This document shows positions 43,189 to 52,251 of a stretch of DNA of 64,000 nucleotides, piece by piece. Each line of letters starts with the position of its first letter. Position 1 is the stretch's first letter. Both the position numbers and the translations under genes were made by a program. This DNA is from Sphingobium chungbukense (GTDB lineage Bacteria > Pseudomonadota > Alphaproteobacteria > Sphingomonadales > Sphingomonadaceae), in assembly GCF_001005725.1 (NCBI RefSeq), contig NZ_LBIC01000009.1, positions 62,001 to 126,000 of the forward strand, read 5' to 3'. The notes beneath the pieces were generated by a model. The model was not told the DNA's origin and searched no databases. It was given only the letters and a program-made list of their open reading frames with translations.

Positions 43189-44192
43189 TTTCTTTTCCTC
43201 CAGACAAGGTAGCCCATGTCTTCGCCGCCTGCAGGATAGGCCCGCCCGGCATCGGGAGGCATGGTGGAGGCGCCGATCGGCGAACAGGCAAAGCGCCCCG
43301 AGACCGTCGGGATCGGGTTCACCATCTGGAACCGATATTGCTGCTTGCGCATGATCGGCATGACATATTTCTCGCACAGGCCCTTCGCGCCCATCGTTCC
43401 CCATGCCAGCGCCTGGCGGTGCATCTTGTAGGCGAAGCGGGAGAGGGCGAGGCGCGACGACTGGACGTGGCCGATCGAGGAGGCGATGTTGCCGTTCATG
43501 GGATACATCGACCCCTGACAACCAGCACACCAGAAAAGGGAATCAATCGGCATCGAGGCCGTCGCGCTCACGCAGTCGGCCGCGCACGCTGCCTGCGCGA
43601 CGGGATTGGCAAAGACGATGGCTTCCGGGTTGATGAGGCCCGACAAGGCGTCGTCCTGCCAGAGCGGATCGACCTCGGTCATATAAGCGATGTCGAAGCT
43701 CGCCTGCTCGAAGCAGACGAAGTCCGTGAGCAGCTCCATCCAGTAGAGCAACGGATACACATACCAGTGCACATGCCATTTTGCCGTGCTCTGCGATCGC
43801 CCGCCAACCATGGAGGGGCCGGCCATATAGCCCTGGCCAATGTCAAAGCCCGGCGCGATCCTCACGCCGCCCAGATTGGGGAAGCACCAGGGCTTCATCG
43901 TTACATCGGCAAGGCGCGCCGGCTCCCAGAAGCCGACCGATATCCCGACCCGCGGGATAGGATCGGCGCAGGCGCAGATCGGCGAGCCGGGATTGGAAGC
44001 ATCCGGGCGGTTGCCCGGCCAGATCTTGAGGCCGCCCACCGACAGCGGGAAAAGGCACGACCAGCAGACATCGGTGATGGGATTGACGAACTTGCCGTTG
44101 CAGGTCGGCGCAGCTTGCGCCTCTGGCGCTATTGCAAGACCAAGCAGCATCGCCCAGAACGCAAGGACCGCGGCGCGAAGAAGGCGCGTCAT
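43173..44192 (-). CDS. traU: Conjugal transfer pilus assembly protein TraU
   Basis: This 339-residue periplasmic protein starts at ATG 44192, overlapping the upstream small gene by ATGA. The signal peptide runs to APEAQAAP. The mature region is rich in Cys and Trp: CNGKFVNPITDVCWSCLFPL (about residues 31-50), CACADPIPRVGISVGFWEP and MVGGRSQSTAKWHVHWYVYP. The highly conserved TraU features PLWQDD, FWCAGCQGSMYPMNGNI and the C-terminal KRNCC are all present. TraU is needed for DNA transfer in F-type systems. Confidence 0.95.
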   Translation of the reverse strand: MTRLLRAAVLAFWAMLLGLAIAPEAQAAPTCNGKFVNPITDVCWSCLFPLSVGGLKIWPGNRPDASNPGSPICACADPIPRVGISVGFWEPARLADVTMKPWCFPNLGGVRIAPGFDIGQGYMAGPSMVGGRSQSTAKWHVHWYVYPLLYWMELLTDFVCFEQASFDIAYMTEVDPLWQDDALSGLINPEAIVFANPVAQAACAADCVSATASMPIDSLFWCAGCQGSMYPMNGNIASSIGHVQSSRLALSRFAYKMHRQALAWGTMGAKGLCEKYVMPIMRKQQYRFQMVNPIPTVSGRFACSPIGASTMPPDAGRAYPAGGEDMGYLVWRKRNCCVM

Positions 44193-44461
44193 TCCATCTC
44201 CTCCCCGTTGCCAGGATGGCCCTTGTCGTCCGCGCGCCGCTTGGCGCCCCAGTAGAGCCGGCTCTGGAGGAGCGTCGCGACGATGAGCAACGCGGCGATC
44301 CGTGGCGCGGCTGAACCGATGAGTCCTCGCAAAGGCGTGATGAGCCCCACGGCAAGGGCCGTTGAAAGGCACAGCAGCTGCCAGGTCCGTCTCTTCGCGC
44401 GCAGGGGGACGGTCTCGGGAGCCGCCATGGGCGTGCGCAGCAGATCGAGCCAGAGAGGCAT
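44189..44461 (-). CDS. Small membrane protein between traW and traU
   Basis: This 90-residue protein has two hydrophobic segments (LLCLSTALAVGLITPLRGLI and APRIAALLIVATLLQSRLYW) and a charged tail. Its stop overlaps the traU start by four bases and its start touches the traW stop. It matches no named F Tra protein known to me. Position and coupling suggest an inner-membrane accessory of the pilus machine. Confidence 0.65.
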   Translation of the reverse strand: MPLWLDLLRTPMAAPETVPLRAKRRTWQLLCLSTALAVGLITPLRGLIGSAAPRIAALLIVATLLQSRLYWGAKRRADDKGHPGNGEEME

Positions 44462-45117
44462 CAGCCCGCCCCTCCCTGCTTAAGGACCACCTCGCTCACC
44501 CGCATGACCTTGCCTGCGGTCTTCACGACAGCGGGCGTGTGCCTTATTCCGAACCGGCTCGTCAGCCGCCCGGCCTGGTCAAAATAGAAGCGGCGCTGCC
44601 GGCGCGTCATCTCCTCGATCGGCGAACCCGACACGAGGATGATCTTGGCCTGCGCCTCGCCATAGCGCGACAAGGCCCAGGCCATCTGCGCAGGATCGTC
44701 CCCATGGACGAAGACCAGCTCCTGGCGCGGCCGCACGAAGTCCAGCGGGTTGATCTTCTGCCCGGCGGCAGCGATCAGCCGCCCCCCATGGTCCCGAATA
44801 TCCCGCTCCAGCACGATTGAGGGATCATAATCCCAATTCCTGGATCGCTCCGCCCGCGTGATCCCGGCCACCGGATCGGGCTGGCGTACCTTCCTTTCGA
44901 CGCGCCTGGCAAAGGCAGCCTCCATCCGCGCCAGCTCCCCACTCGCCTCCGCGCGCCTGAGGCGGGTTTCGATCATTGTCAGCAGATCCGGCTCGATCAC
45001 GGGAAAGACATGCCCCGCCTGACCATAGTCCTTCGCTTCACCCGCCATGGGGGGAAGGCCGAGCGAAACCGCCAGAGTTGCGAGCGCCAGAAGCGTGGTG
45101 GGAACGAGCCGCCTCAC
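44461..45117 (-). CDS. traW: Conjugal transfer pilus assembly protein TraW
   Basis: The 218-residue periplasmic protein starts at GTG 45117, coupled by GTGA to the peptidase stop. It has a signal peptide (LLALATLAVSLGLPPMAGEA). The family features are GHVFPVIEPDLLTMIETRL (about 36-54), RNWDYDPSIVLERDIRDHGG (about 95-114) and, near the end, FGIRHTPAVV. It is probably a partner of TrbC. Confidence 0.93.
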   Translation of the reverse strand: MRRLVPTTLLALATLAVSLGLPPMAGEAKDYGQAGHVFPVIEPDLLTMIETRLRRAEASGELARMEAAFARRVERKVRQPDPVAGITRAERSRNWDYDPSIVLERDIRDHGGRLIAAAGQKINPLDFVRPRQELVFVHGDDPAQMAWALSRYGEAQAKIILVSGSPIEEMTRRQRRFYFDQAGRLTSRFGIRHTPAVVKTAGKVMRVSEVVLKQGGAG

Positions 45118-45641
45118 AGCAGCGGCACGCCCGTGCCAATGACCTGCCGCCCGCACACGAAACCGATATCGGCATAGCGGCTGTCAAACCCGTCCTTGTG
45201 GCCTGACCCCGCAAAATAGCAACCCTGCGGCACAGGGCCTGTCTTTCCTGGGGTCAGCGGTTCTCCAAGACGCGTACGCGGCTTCATGGTCGCAACCGGC
45301 TTGCCGTTAATCGTCACAACCCGCCCCGCATGGCCGACAATGTCGCCCGGCATGCCCAGGACACGCTTTCCGAAAAGCCGCGGCTCCTCGCCGAAATGGG
45401 CTCGCACCAGCGCATTTTGCGGCGGCATGAAGAAGACATAATCGCCCCTTGCCGGACGCCGCCCTTCCTCGAGAAGGAAAGCCCAGTTGGGCAGCGAATG
45501 GGTAAGATTGATGAGCAGGACATGGGACGCGCGCCATTCGCGCAGCGCATTGAGGCCAAGACAGAAGAAAAGCGCGCTTCCGAGCATCAGCCAGCGGCGC
45601 CCCCTGGGCCACCGCGTCCCGTCACCTGTCGCCTGCGCCAT
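45114..45641 (-). CDS. Conjugative transfer signal peptidase (TraF/TrhF, S26 family)
   Basis: This 175-residue membrane serine peptidase starts at ATG 45641, overlapping trbI by 20 bp. A TM is near residues 17-33 (LMLGSALFFCLGLNALR). The catalytic Ser is probably in THSLPNWAF (about 48-56). The general-base Lys lies in FGKRVLGMPGDIVG (about 92-105), the S26 box D. ARGDYVFF is present. In plasmid RP4, TraF cyclises pilin; in F-like systems of this type (TrhF) it may process pilin or other exported substrates. Confidence 0.88.
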   Translation of the reverse strand: MAQATGDGTRWPRGRRWLMLGSALFFCLGLNALREWRASHVLLINLTHSLPNWAFLLEEGRRPARGDYVFFMPPQNALVRAHFGEEPRLFGKRVLGMPGDIVGHAGRVVTINGKPVATMKPRTRLGEPLTPGKTGPVPQGCYFAGSGHKDGFDSRYADIGFVCGRQVIGTGVPLL

Positions 45642-46320
45642 CAAACCCTCCAAAAGTTGCGACCGAGGCGCCGGCGCCGGGATCGGAAGGCCCCATGGGC
45701 AGCGCTGCGCTCTCCCCTGCCCTGCCGCCAGCGTCAGGGACCTGGCCTTCACCCGTCGCCATCGGGTCATGCTGCGCCGATGTCCCGGCTCCACCCGCCA
45801 TTGCAGCCTGGCCCAGCGGCGCGGCGGGTTCGGCGCCGCGGGACAGATGCTCCATCTGCTGCGCGCTCGCTCGCCTGGGAAAGGCGATGCCAGAGCCATA
45901 GACCGCCTTTTTGAGACTCTCGGTAATATCGGGCACGTTTCGGCTGAGGACCGCCTCCCCGACCATCACGATCTGCCCGTTTCCCGATCGGCGCTGCAGT
46001 TCCTGCTCGAGCGCTCCCATGAACTGGCGCATCTCCGCCTCGACCCGCTCGGGCGGCGAGGCCGAACGCGCCTGCGCCTGCACATAGTCGCCAACGATGG
46101 TCGACAGGCGGGCAGAAACAATCTGGTCACGGTGCGGCGCCAGCAGGGATTTTGTGACCCACATGGCCCAGACAAGGAGAAGAAGGGCAAGGCCAGCGCC
46201 CAGCATCTGCCAGCGGGTGAGGCCGGCGAAGGCGGCCCTGCGCCCCGCACTCGCTGGCGGTGGCAGTGGCGCGGGCATGGGGAGGTCGAGCTCGACCTGG
46301 CTCGGCACGGGGTCAGTCAT
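45622..46320 (-). CDS. trbI: F-type conjugative transfer protein TrbI
   Basis: This 232-residue protein starts at ATG 46320. It has a proline-rich cytoplasmic N-terminus, one TM (MLGAGLALLLLVWAMWV, about 39-55), a TrbI_Ftype segment with TIVGDYVQAQ, QIVMVGEAVLSRNVPDITE (about 117-135), and a low-complexity Gly/Ala/Pro tail. TrbI affects pilus retraction in F. The tail beyond residue 155 is longer than usual for the family. It overlaps the genes on both sides. Confidence 0.82.
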   Translation of the reverse strand: MTDPVPSQVELDLPMPAPLPPPASAGRRAAFAGLTRWQMLGAGLALLLLVWAMWVTKSLLAPHRDQIVSARLSTIVGDYVQAQARSASPPERVEAEMRQFMGALEQELQRRSGNGQIVMVGEAVLSRNVPDITESLKKAVYGSGIAFPRRASAQQMEHLSRGAEPAAPLGQAAMAGGAGTSAQHDPMATGEGQVPDAGGRAGESAALPMGPSDPGAGASVATFGGFDGAGDR

Positions 46321-46651
46321 GGCCAATGCTCCTGCCCGCACGCAGGATCTCCGACAGGCGCGCCCGCCGGAGGATGAGGATCACAAGCGTCACGGCCAGA
46401 TGAGCGATCATCAAAAAGTGGCGAAAGCCACGAAGCCGCTGGGCATCCGCCGCGACATAGCGGACCGACATATTGGCAAGCTGGTGCATGACCCCGTCCA
46501 GCGAGAAGCCGCCCAACAGAAAAAGGAAGAGGACGAACGCCCCCCAGCTCAGAAGCAGCGTCGTCACAAGAAAACCACTCGCCTCAAGGCCGACATAGGC
46601 GATGCCGCGCCAATGCCGGGCAACGCTTCCTTCCGGAGATTGCCATTCCAT
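46313..46651 (-). CDS. Membrane protein of unknown function between traC and trbI
   Basis: The 112-residue protein has two strong TM segments (GFLVTTLLLSWGAFVLFLFL, about 26-45, and FLMIAHLAVTLVILILRRA, about 79-97). It starts 4 bp after the traC stop and overlaps trbI by 8 bp. It has no known F-type counterpart that I can name. Consistent placement inside the operon supports an inner-membrane role in transfer. Confidence 0.68.
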   Translation of the reverse strand: MEWQSPEGSVARHWRGIAYVGLEASGFLVTTLLLSWGAFVLFLFLLGGFSLDGVMHQLANMSVRYVAADAQRLRGFRHFLMIAHLAVTLVILILRRARLSEILRAGRSIGHD

Positions 46652-46655
46652 CCTT

Positions 46656-49247
46656 CTACTCCGCGGCCAGGGGAGACGAGCCCGCTTGCGGATCGTTCGA
46701 CCATTTTTCAGGATTTTGCGGAAAGGCGACGCGCTCTATCGCCTGTTCCATGCCTAGACCCCGTGCGACCAGATCCTCGATCGCCGCAAAGGTCGCTGGA
46801 CTGGACGAGAAGAGAGCCGCTGAAAAAGGATCAAGGACCAGTCGGCCGACAGCAAGAGTTTCCGGCCCCTTGATCATGACATCGGAATATTCAAAGCCGT
46901 TGCGTTTCAACGAGCGCAGCAAAGCGTCTGTATAATCGTCCATCTCGAAACGGTCGTGCTTCTTGAAGTCTGCGATCGTTTCCGCCTTCTGCTGCAGAAT
47001 CACGAACCAGTCGCTATTTTCGAGCGCGGCGATCGATCCTGCCGACTTGTAATAATCGTTCAACGACTGGGTCGCCGTGACGAGCGCAGCGCCATATTTG
47101 CGGCAGGTGCGCGCATAGGTCTCGATGAAGTCGGCCATAGCTCCACCGCGCAGCATCTGCCACGCTTCATCGAGCAGCAGCGCCTTGGGCACGGCCCGGT
47201 CGACCCTGCGCATCATCTGCTGCGAGAGGAACATGATCGCGGTCAGGACCACGCTGCGCAGTTCCTCGCGCGCGGAGAGATCCGAGAGCTCGAAGACCGT
47301 GAGGCCGGCCGAGAGCTCAAACGACACCTCACCCCTGAAGAATCGCCCATATGTGCCTCGCGTGGAAAAGGGCAGCATCGCGATCCCGAGGTCTGCCGCC
47401 ATCTGGTTGCCGGTCTCCTCGAGCGCCGCGATGACATCGTCGATCGAGCCGGCGCGGCCTTTTTCCTCCCAGACGCGGTTGACCGCGCCGTCGATCAGCC
47501 CGCGCTCGGTGTCATTGAGCCTGTCGATATGCCGCGCCATCTGATTGACGATGGCTTTGAGCATCGCCATGCAGTCGAGCAGATAATCCTCGTCCCGCCC
47601 CGCTTGCTCCGCGTCGATCATGCTGAAGGGGTTGAGGCAGAAACCCGAGGACATGGTGAACTCGACAAAGGCGCCGCCCTGGAGCTTGACCGAATGCTCG
47701 AAGGAGCGCCCGTCGTCGATCACCACGACCTGGGCCCCCGCGCCGCACAGCGAGGCACACAGCTCCTGGAGCGCCACGGACTTGCCCGAGCCTGATTTTC
47801 CGAACACCGCGACATTGTGGTTGCCCGCACTGTTTTCAAACGGGCTCCAGAAGAAAGGCTGCCCCCGGCGGCCGATCAGCAGCAGATGCGGGATCGGGCC
47901 GCCCAGATATTCGCCCTGGAGCGGCGCCAGATTGGCCGCCGTTGTCGTCAGCATGGTGCGCATGCGCTTCATGCGCTCCAGGTCCTTCGACAGGCCATTG
48001 GCCATGGTCATGGGCATGGCGCAGAGCAGTCCCATGATCTGGAGATAGCGATCGGCGAGCAGGTCCCAGCCCGCGGCCCGGTAGACAGATTTCAGCGCAC
48101 GCTCATGGGCATCGCCTTTGCCCAGAGGCGAGAAGGCGGTCACCGAATGGAAGACACGCACGAGCTTGCGCCCCTGCTTCATCTCGTCGTTTACATGCCG
48201 CCATTCCCGGCTTTGCTCCTTGAGCTGGGGCAGGAACCGGGCCGATTTGCTGTCGGCAAGGCTCGTGGTTCGCATATATTTGAAGCCCGCCTTGCTGCTC
48301 GCGGCCTCCGCATCGGGAAAGTCGATGCAAAGATTGGTCGAGACCGGACAGGGCATGCGCAGCTTGTCGGCGAACATGTCGCCTATCAGCCGGGCCATGT
48401 CCCAGGGCGCCCAGCGCTCGGGAAGATTGCGCACCGAAAAGGACCGGATCTCAAAACGGTCGGGATGAATATCGCCAATCTCCGGCGTGCCGTCGATCTC
48501 GCGGCCCGTGGGTCGGAAACGCTCGGTCCGCAGCAACAACCGGCCTGCCTCGACGCGCAGCTCCATGTCGCGGCGGATCGCCTGGTCAGCGATGCTGTCA
48601 AACGCGCTGTAGCTCACCGCGTCGTCCCCGGGCGCGGTCGTCGGCGAGGTGATGTCATCGATCCAGGCGATAAGCGCCTGCGGGTCCATTGCGCGGGCGC
48701 CGACATTGATCGAGGCCAGCGCGGAAATGAGGCCGTCCCTCACCGTCATGATCTCCTCATTGGAGACGCGTGAACTCTCGGGCGTCGAATAGGAGAGTGC
48801 GACCCGATGGTTGCGCAGCGAGAAGGGCGCGTCAGCCGATAGCGAGGACCAGACACCATCGGTCATGTGGGCGACGCGGTGCTTGGCGATGCGCTCATAG
48901 ATGCCCCGCGCCAGATAACGCGGCACATACCATCGCGAGAGAAGCTCGCTCACGCGCGGACTCATCCACTGGTGGATCTGGAGGCAGCCGGGCGTAGGAA
49001 TTGCCTCGGAGAGCAGTTGGGCGAGGATTTCGCCGCTGCGTTCGTCGGCGCCGATCATGGGCGCCGCCTCAAGCACGAAACCGCGCGAGGCGCTGTTGTA
49101 GAAAATGCCACTTGCCGGGTCGTAGCTGCGATAGGGAAGCCAATGCGCCAGCATCGGCACGCCAAGCTCCGGCCGCTTCGCCTCAGCCTGCTTCAGATCG
49201 CCCAGAAGCCTGCCGAGGAACCCATCGAACATCGCGCTCGCACCCAT
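46656..49247 (-). CDS. traC: Conjugative transfer ATPase TraC (VirB4-like)
   Basis: This 863-residue ATPase drives pilus assembly at the inner membrane. ATG 49247 follows GGAGGACTGAG; the longer frame upstream overlaps traV. The N-terminal TraC_F_IV domain spans about 30-270. Walker A is VFGKSGSGKSVAL (about 477-489), and Walker B is KALLLDEAWQML (about 685-696) followed by TATQSLNDYY. The length matches F TraC (875). Confidence 0.95.
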   Translation of the reverse strand: MGASAMFDGFLGRLLGDLKQAEAKRPELGVPMLAHWLPYRSYDPASGIFYNSASRGFVLEAAPMIGADERSGEILAQLLSEAIPTPGCLQIHQWMSPRVSELLSRWYVPRYLARGIYERIAKHRVAHMTDGVWSSLSADAPFSLRNHRVALSYSTPESSRVSNEEIMTVRDGLISALASINVGARAMDPQALIAWIDDITSPTTAPGDDAVSYSAFDSIADQAIRRDMELRVEAGRLLLRTERFRPTGREIDGTPEIGDIHPDRFEIRSFSVRNLPERWAPWDMARLIGDMFADKLRMPCPVSTNLCIDFPDAEAASSKAGFKYMRTTSLADSKSARFLPQLKEQSREWRHVNDEMKQGRKLVRVFHSVTAFSPLGKGDAHERALKSVYRAAGWDLLADRYLQIMGLLCAMPMTMANGLSKDLERMKRMRTMLTTTAANLAPLQGEYLGGPIPHLLLIGRRGQPFFWSPFENSAGNHNVAVFGKSGSGKSVALQELCASLCGAGAQVVVIDDGRSFEHSVKLQGGAFVEFTMSSGFCLNPFSMIDAEQAGRDEDYLLDCMAMLKAIVNQMARHIDRLNDTERGLIDGAVNRVWEEKGRAGSIDDVIAALEETGNQMAADLGIAMLPFSTRGTYGRFFRGEVSFELSAGLTVFELSDLSAREELRSVVLTAIMFLSQQMMRRVDRAVPKALLLDEAWQMLRGGAMADFIETYARTCRKYGAALVTATQSLNDYYKSAGSIAALENSDWFVILQQKAETIADFKKHDRFEMDDYTDALLRSLKRNGFEYSDVMIKGPETLAVGRLVLDPFSAALFSSSPATFAAIEDLVARGLGMEQAIERVAFPQNPEKWSNDPQAGSSPLAAE

Positions 49248-49248
49248 C

Positions 49249-50085
49249 TCAGTCCTCCCCTGGAATGCTGGCGGGAAAATCAGGAGCGCGCAGCGTGACC
49301 GGGCGGGACGCGGACCGCTCCAGGCTCGTCGGCGGCGGCAAGGTCCGGGGGTTATCCGCCCCCGACGGGGCAGACCGGACGGGCACGTCCACCGCCTCGG
49401 ATCGCTGACCTGCCGCGAAAGTGGCCGCGGCGTCCGGCTTGGCCCCAGGCACAGCGCCGTCCTTCTCTCGTTCCGCCAATCGGGCGAGGCGGCGCGCCAC
49501 GTCCGCCTTGATCCGCGCCACCGGATCTGCGGCGCGCGCGCGGGCGGCGGCGACTGCATCAGGATCGGGCAGCTGCCGATCGGCTCCATCCGGCACATCG
49601 GGCGGCCCCGGCATCAGCGGCGCAGCGCTCAGCGCATTGCGCAGCGGGAACGGCCCAGGCGAAGCCGCGCGCCATTCGCCGTCCGCCACGACCGCATGGA
49701 TGGCGCTCGCCTCGTGCAGCCGGCCCTGCTCGTCGACATGGGCAGGAAAGATGATCCGCAGCACTCGCTCGCCCGTCCGCCGTGCGCTCCCGCTGCCAGT
49801 CCCGTCTCCCGTGCCCGCAAGGATACGGCCGGGCGGCCTCGCCCGCCTTGTTCCTCCCTCGAAGATGCCAGAGGCGGGTATTGCGGAGGGATCGTCGGTG
49901 ATCATCGCAAGGGCGCGGTCATCGATCACCGAGCTTGGCGCGCAGATGCCATCAGGCGCGGAGCAGGTGAAGCTGCCCTTCACGTTGCTTCCAAGGCCCG
50001 CGCAGGCGCCCAGCGATGCGAGAGCGGGCAGGCAGACCGCGAGGGCGGGTCGCCGTGGGGACCTGCCCGGCAGGAACCGGCTCAC
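49249..50085 (-). CDS. traV: Conjugal transfer lipoprotein TraV
   Basis: The 278-residue lipoprotein starts at GTG 50085, coupled to dsbC by GTGA. The lipobox is SLGAC near residue 27. The TraV signature GSNVKGSFTCSAPDGICAPS (about 31-50) carries the two conserved Cys. The rest is a Pro/Ala-rich region with an Arg-rich helix (ADVARRLARLAEREKDG), longer than F TraV (171). TraV anchors TraK and TraB in the outer-membrane core complex. Confidence 0.88.
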   Translation of the reverse strand: MSRFLPGRSPRRPALAVCLPALASLGACAGLGSNVKGSFTCSAPDGICAPSSVIDDRALAMITDDPSAIPASGIFEGGTRRARPPGRILAGTGDGTGSGSARRTGERVLRIIFPAHVDEQGRLHEASAIHAVVADGEWRAASPGPFPLRNALSAAPLMPGPPDVPDGADRQLPDPDAVAAARARAADPVARIKADVARRLARLAEREKDGAVPGAKPDAAATFAAGQRSEAVDVPVRSAPSGADNPRTLPPPTSLERSASRPVTLRAPDFPASIPGED

Positions 50086-50960
50086 GACCGGCTCTCCTTG
50101 AGCCATTTTTCGAGGACCGCGCGCGGACGATAGCCTTCCAGGACCGCGCCATCGCCGCGGACGATGACAGGCGTACCGTTAAGGCCGTGCTCGCGCGCGA
50201 ACGCCTCATTGGCATCTAGGCCGGACGTATCGCAGTCAGGCGTCTCCTTGAGAGGCTCGCCCGCATAGGCGGCATGTAGAGCCCGCTCGCGGTTTTTCGC
50301 GCAATAGACCCGATCGGCCAGCGCGCGGCTGCCCAGCACCGAAATCGGCCGCTCGACCACCTGGACGTTCATTTCTCGCAGGACTTTGGAGAGAGCGCGG
50401 CAATAGCCACAGCGAAAATCCGAAAAGACGGTGATGCGCGGACCCTTGCGGTTTCCCCAGATAATTGCGCCATCCTCGCCAAGCTTTGCGAGCGATAGCG
50501 AGCGAGCGCCCTGCCCACTGGCGGCCGCTGCCTTTCCCGCCGATGCAAGGCCGGGCTGTCCAGCGTGCGAGCGGGTGGCGCCTGCCGCGGCGTTTGCCGA
50601 GGCGGCGGCGCCCACCAGCATGTCCGGGTTCATCTCGAGAAGCCGGGCAGCCGTCAGGTCCTGCCGGGTCTGCATGTCATAGACGCGACCGATAACGAGA
50701 AAGCGGGCGCCCGGATCGACGTAGAAAAGGTTGGCGCCCGCGACGATCTCACAAAGGCCCCTGATCTTCGTGCAATCCACCGCGTCCACGGGGGTCCTGG
50801 GAAGACGTGCCCGCAACGCCGCGCGCACCGTCTCGTCGGGCACGTGCACATCGGCGGCAAGCGCCAGGCTTGCAAGGCCGACAGCGCCCGCCGCCGCGAT
50901 CAGGAACCGGAACCGGCGCACGGAGCGCCCAACTTGGCGCAGCAGATCAGTTGCGGACAT
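50082..50960 (-). CDS. dsbC: DsbC-family disulfide isomerase of the transfer operon
   Basis: This 292-residue periplasmic protein starts at ATG 50960 and has an N-terminal signal anchor (FRFLIAAAGAVGLASLALAA). A DsbC N-terminal dimerisation domain follows (about 60-100, YVDPGARFLVIGRVYDMQT). The C-terminal thioredoxin fold has VFSDFRCGYCRALSKVL (about 177-193), a CGYC active site. The linker between is Ala/Gly-rich and unusually long. It is probably needed for the many Cys residues of TraN, TraU, TraH and TraV. Confidence 0.93.
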   Translation of the reverse strand: MSATDLLRQVGRSVRRFRFLIAAAGAVGLASLALAADVHVPDETVRAALRARLPRTPVDAVDCTKIRGLCEIVAGANLFYVDPGARFLVIGRVYDMQTRQDLTAARLLEMNPDMLVGAAASANAAAGATRSHAGQPGLASAGKAAAASGQGARSLSLAKLGEDGAIIWGNRKGPRITVFSDFRCGYCRALSKVLREMNVQVVERPISVLGSRALADRVYCAKNRERALHAAYAGEPLKETPDCDTSGLDANEAFAREHGLNGTPVIVRGDGAVLEGYRPRAVLEKWLKESRS

Positions 50961-52251
50961 AGACCCCCTCCAGGAAGACGATTTCGACATCGATGCCGGT
51001 CGGCATCTCGATCACGGGCTGATATTGCTCGGCCCGCTCGATCAGATATTTGGAGACCATGTCTCCCGTCTGAGCGACGCCCTCGCCCAGACCACCTTCA
51101 AGGATATCCGAGGTGGAAAGCTTGTCGCGCTTGCCGCCGGTACTGATCGTGGCCCCCTGAAAGACGCTGTTCGCATTGGCGGAGAACCCGCGGCCAAAGC
51201 CGCCCGCCAGCCCGGCGAGGAACGCCTGCGTCACCAGCGACCCCTCCCGCGAGACGACCCGGCCGCGCACGCCGGTCTTGCCTCCGAACGCGATGAACCC
51301 CTTCACCTCGGACACCGCGTAGCGGCCGCCGGGCTGCGGACAGGTCATCTTCTGGAGCTTGACATAGACCTTTTCGCTCGAGAGATCGCCGCGCGCCGCG
51401 CCGTTGACGAGGCAACCCTGGATGCGGGTGGTGAGGAGCCTGCCATTGGCGAAGACAGACCTCGCCGGCCCGGTAACCCGCAGGACAACCGGAAGCGGAT
51501 CGGATTGGCTGCCTACCCCCGCGCTCGCATCGACGCCAACGATGACGCGGGCGCGAGCGAAGCTGTTCGGCGGCAGATAATTGGGGCTGTCGGTGTAGAC
51601 CGTGTTTCCCTTGGCCGCCCTGGTGGCCGTCCCGCCCTCGCCGCCGGCAAAGCTCACCATCTTCACTTCGCTTGGCCGCAGCAGCGCTGCCGGCCCTGCA
51701 GACGGTGAATTGTTCGGCCCATCGGGCGGGAGGGCGCGCCTGTCCTGCGCTGCGGGCGCCTGCGGTCCACGATCTGCAATCCGGCGCCTGAGCTGCTCAT
51801 TTTCCGCCTGGTAGGCGCTCAATACCCGCTGGCCATCTGCCTGCATGGCCTGGTTCTGGCCCTTGAGAGCCTCGAGCTGCGCTGCCAGCGCATCGAGACG
51901 CTGCTGCTGTCCGCCGACCGCCTTGAGCTGATTTTCCTGCCGCTCGAACTGTTGCTCGGAAAGCGCCATCCATTCCTGCTGCGAGAGGTTGCGATTGACC
52001 AGATCCCTCGTCGAAACCGTGACGTCGCTCTTTTCGTCTGTTTGCGGATCAGCCTCTGGCTCATCGCCGCTGAAGATCCAGAAGCATGAAAGGGCAAGGC
52101 CAACGGCCGCCGCGCTTGCAAGAAGCATCCGCTGCCGGCGACGGACCTGCTCATTGGCGGCGAGATCAGGGGCGAGAGGAGAAACGCCCGCATCGTCGCC
52201 AGGCTCAGGCGTCTGGCGGCGGGTTTTGAACAGATCGGCGATGCGCATCAT
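50947..52251 (-). CDS. traB: Conjugal transfer core protein TraB (VirB10-like)
   Basis: The 434-residue protein has an N-terminal TM (MLLASAAAVGLALSCFWIF, about 42-60), a coiled coil rich in Gln (about 90-155, with the repeating LEALKGQNQAMQADGQ pattern), and a C-terminal VirB10-like beta-barrel domain from about 205. The latter includes GSQSDPLPVVLRV, CLVNGAARGDLSSEKVYVKL and the antenna-like AQTGDMVSKYLIERAEQYQP. It forms the inner-to-outer membrane bridge of the channel. It overlaps dsbC by 14 bp and touches traK by 4 bp. Confidence 0.94.
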   Translation of the reverse strand: MMRIADLFKTRRQTPEPGDDAGVSPLAPDLAANEQVRRRQRMLLASAAAVGLALSCFWIFSGDEPEADPQTDEKSDVTVSTRDLVNRNLSQQEWMALSEQQFERQENQLKAVGGQQQRLDALAAQLEALKGQNQAMQADGQRVLSAYQAENEQLRRRIADRGPQAPAAQDRRALPPDGPNNSPSAGPAALLRPSEVKMVSFAGGEGGTATRAAKGNTVYTDSPNYLPPNSFARARVIVGVDASAGVGSQSDPLPVVLRVTGPARSVFANGRLLTTRIQGCLVNGAARGDLSSEKVYVKLQKMTCPQPGGRYAVSEVKGFIAFGGKTGVRGRVVSREGSLVTQAFLAGLAGGFGRGFSANANSVFQGATISTGGKRDKLSTSDILEGGLGEGVAQTGDMVSKYLIERAEQYQPVIEMPTGIDVEIVFLEGVYVRN

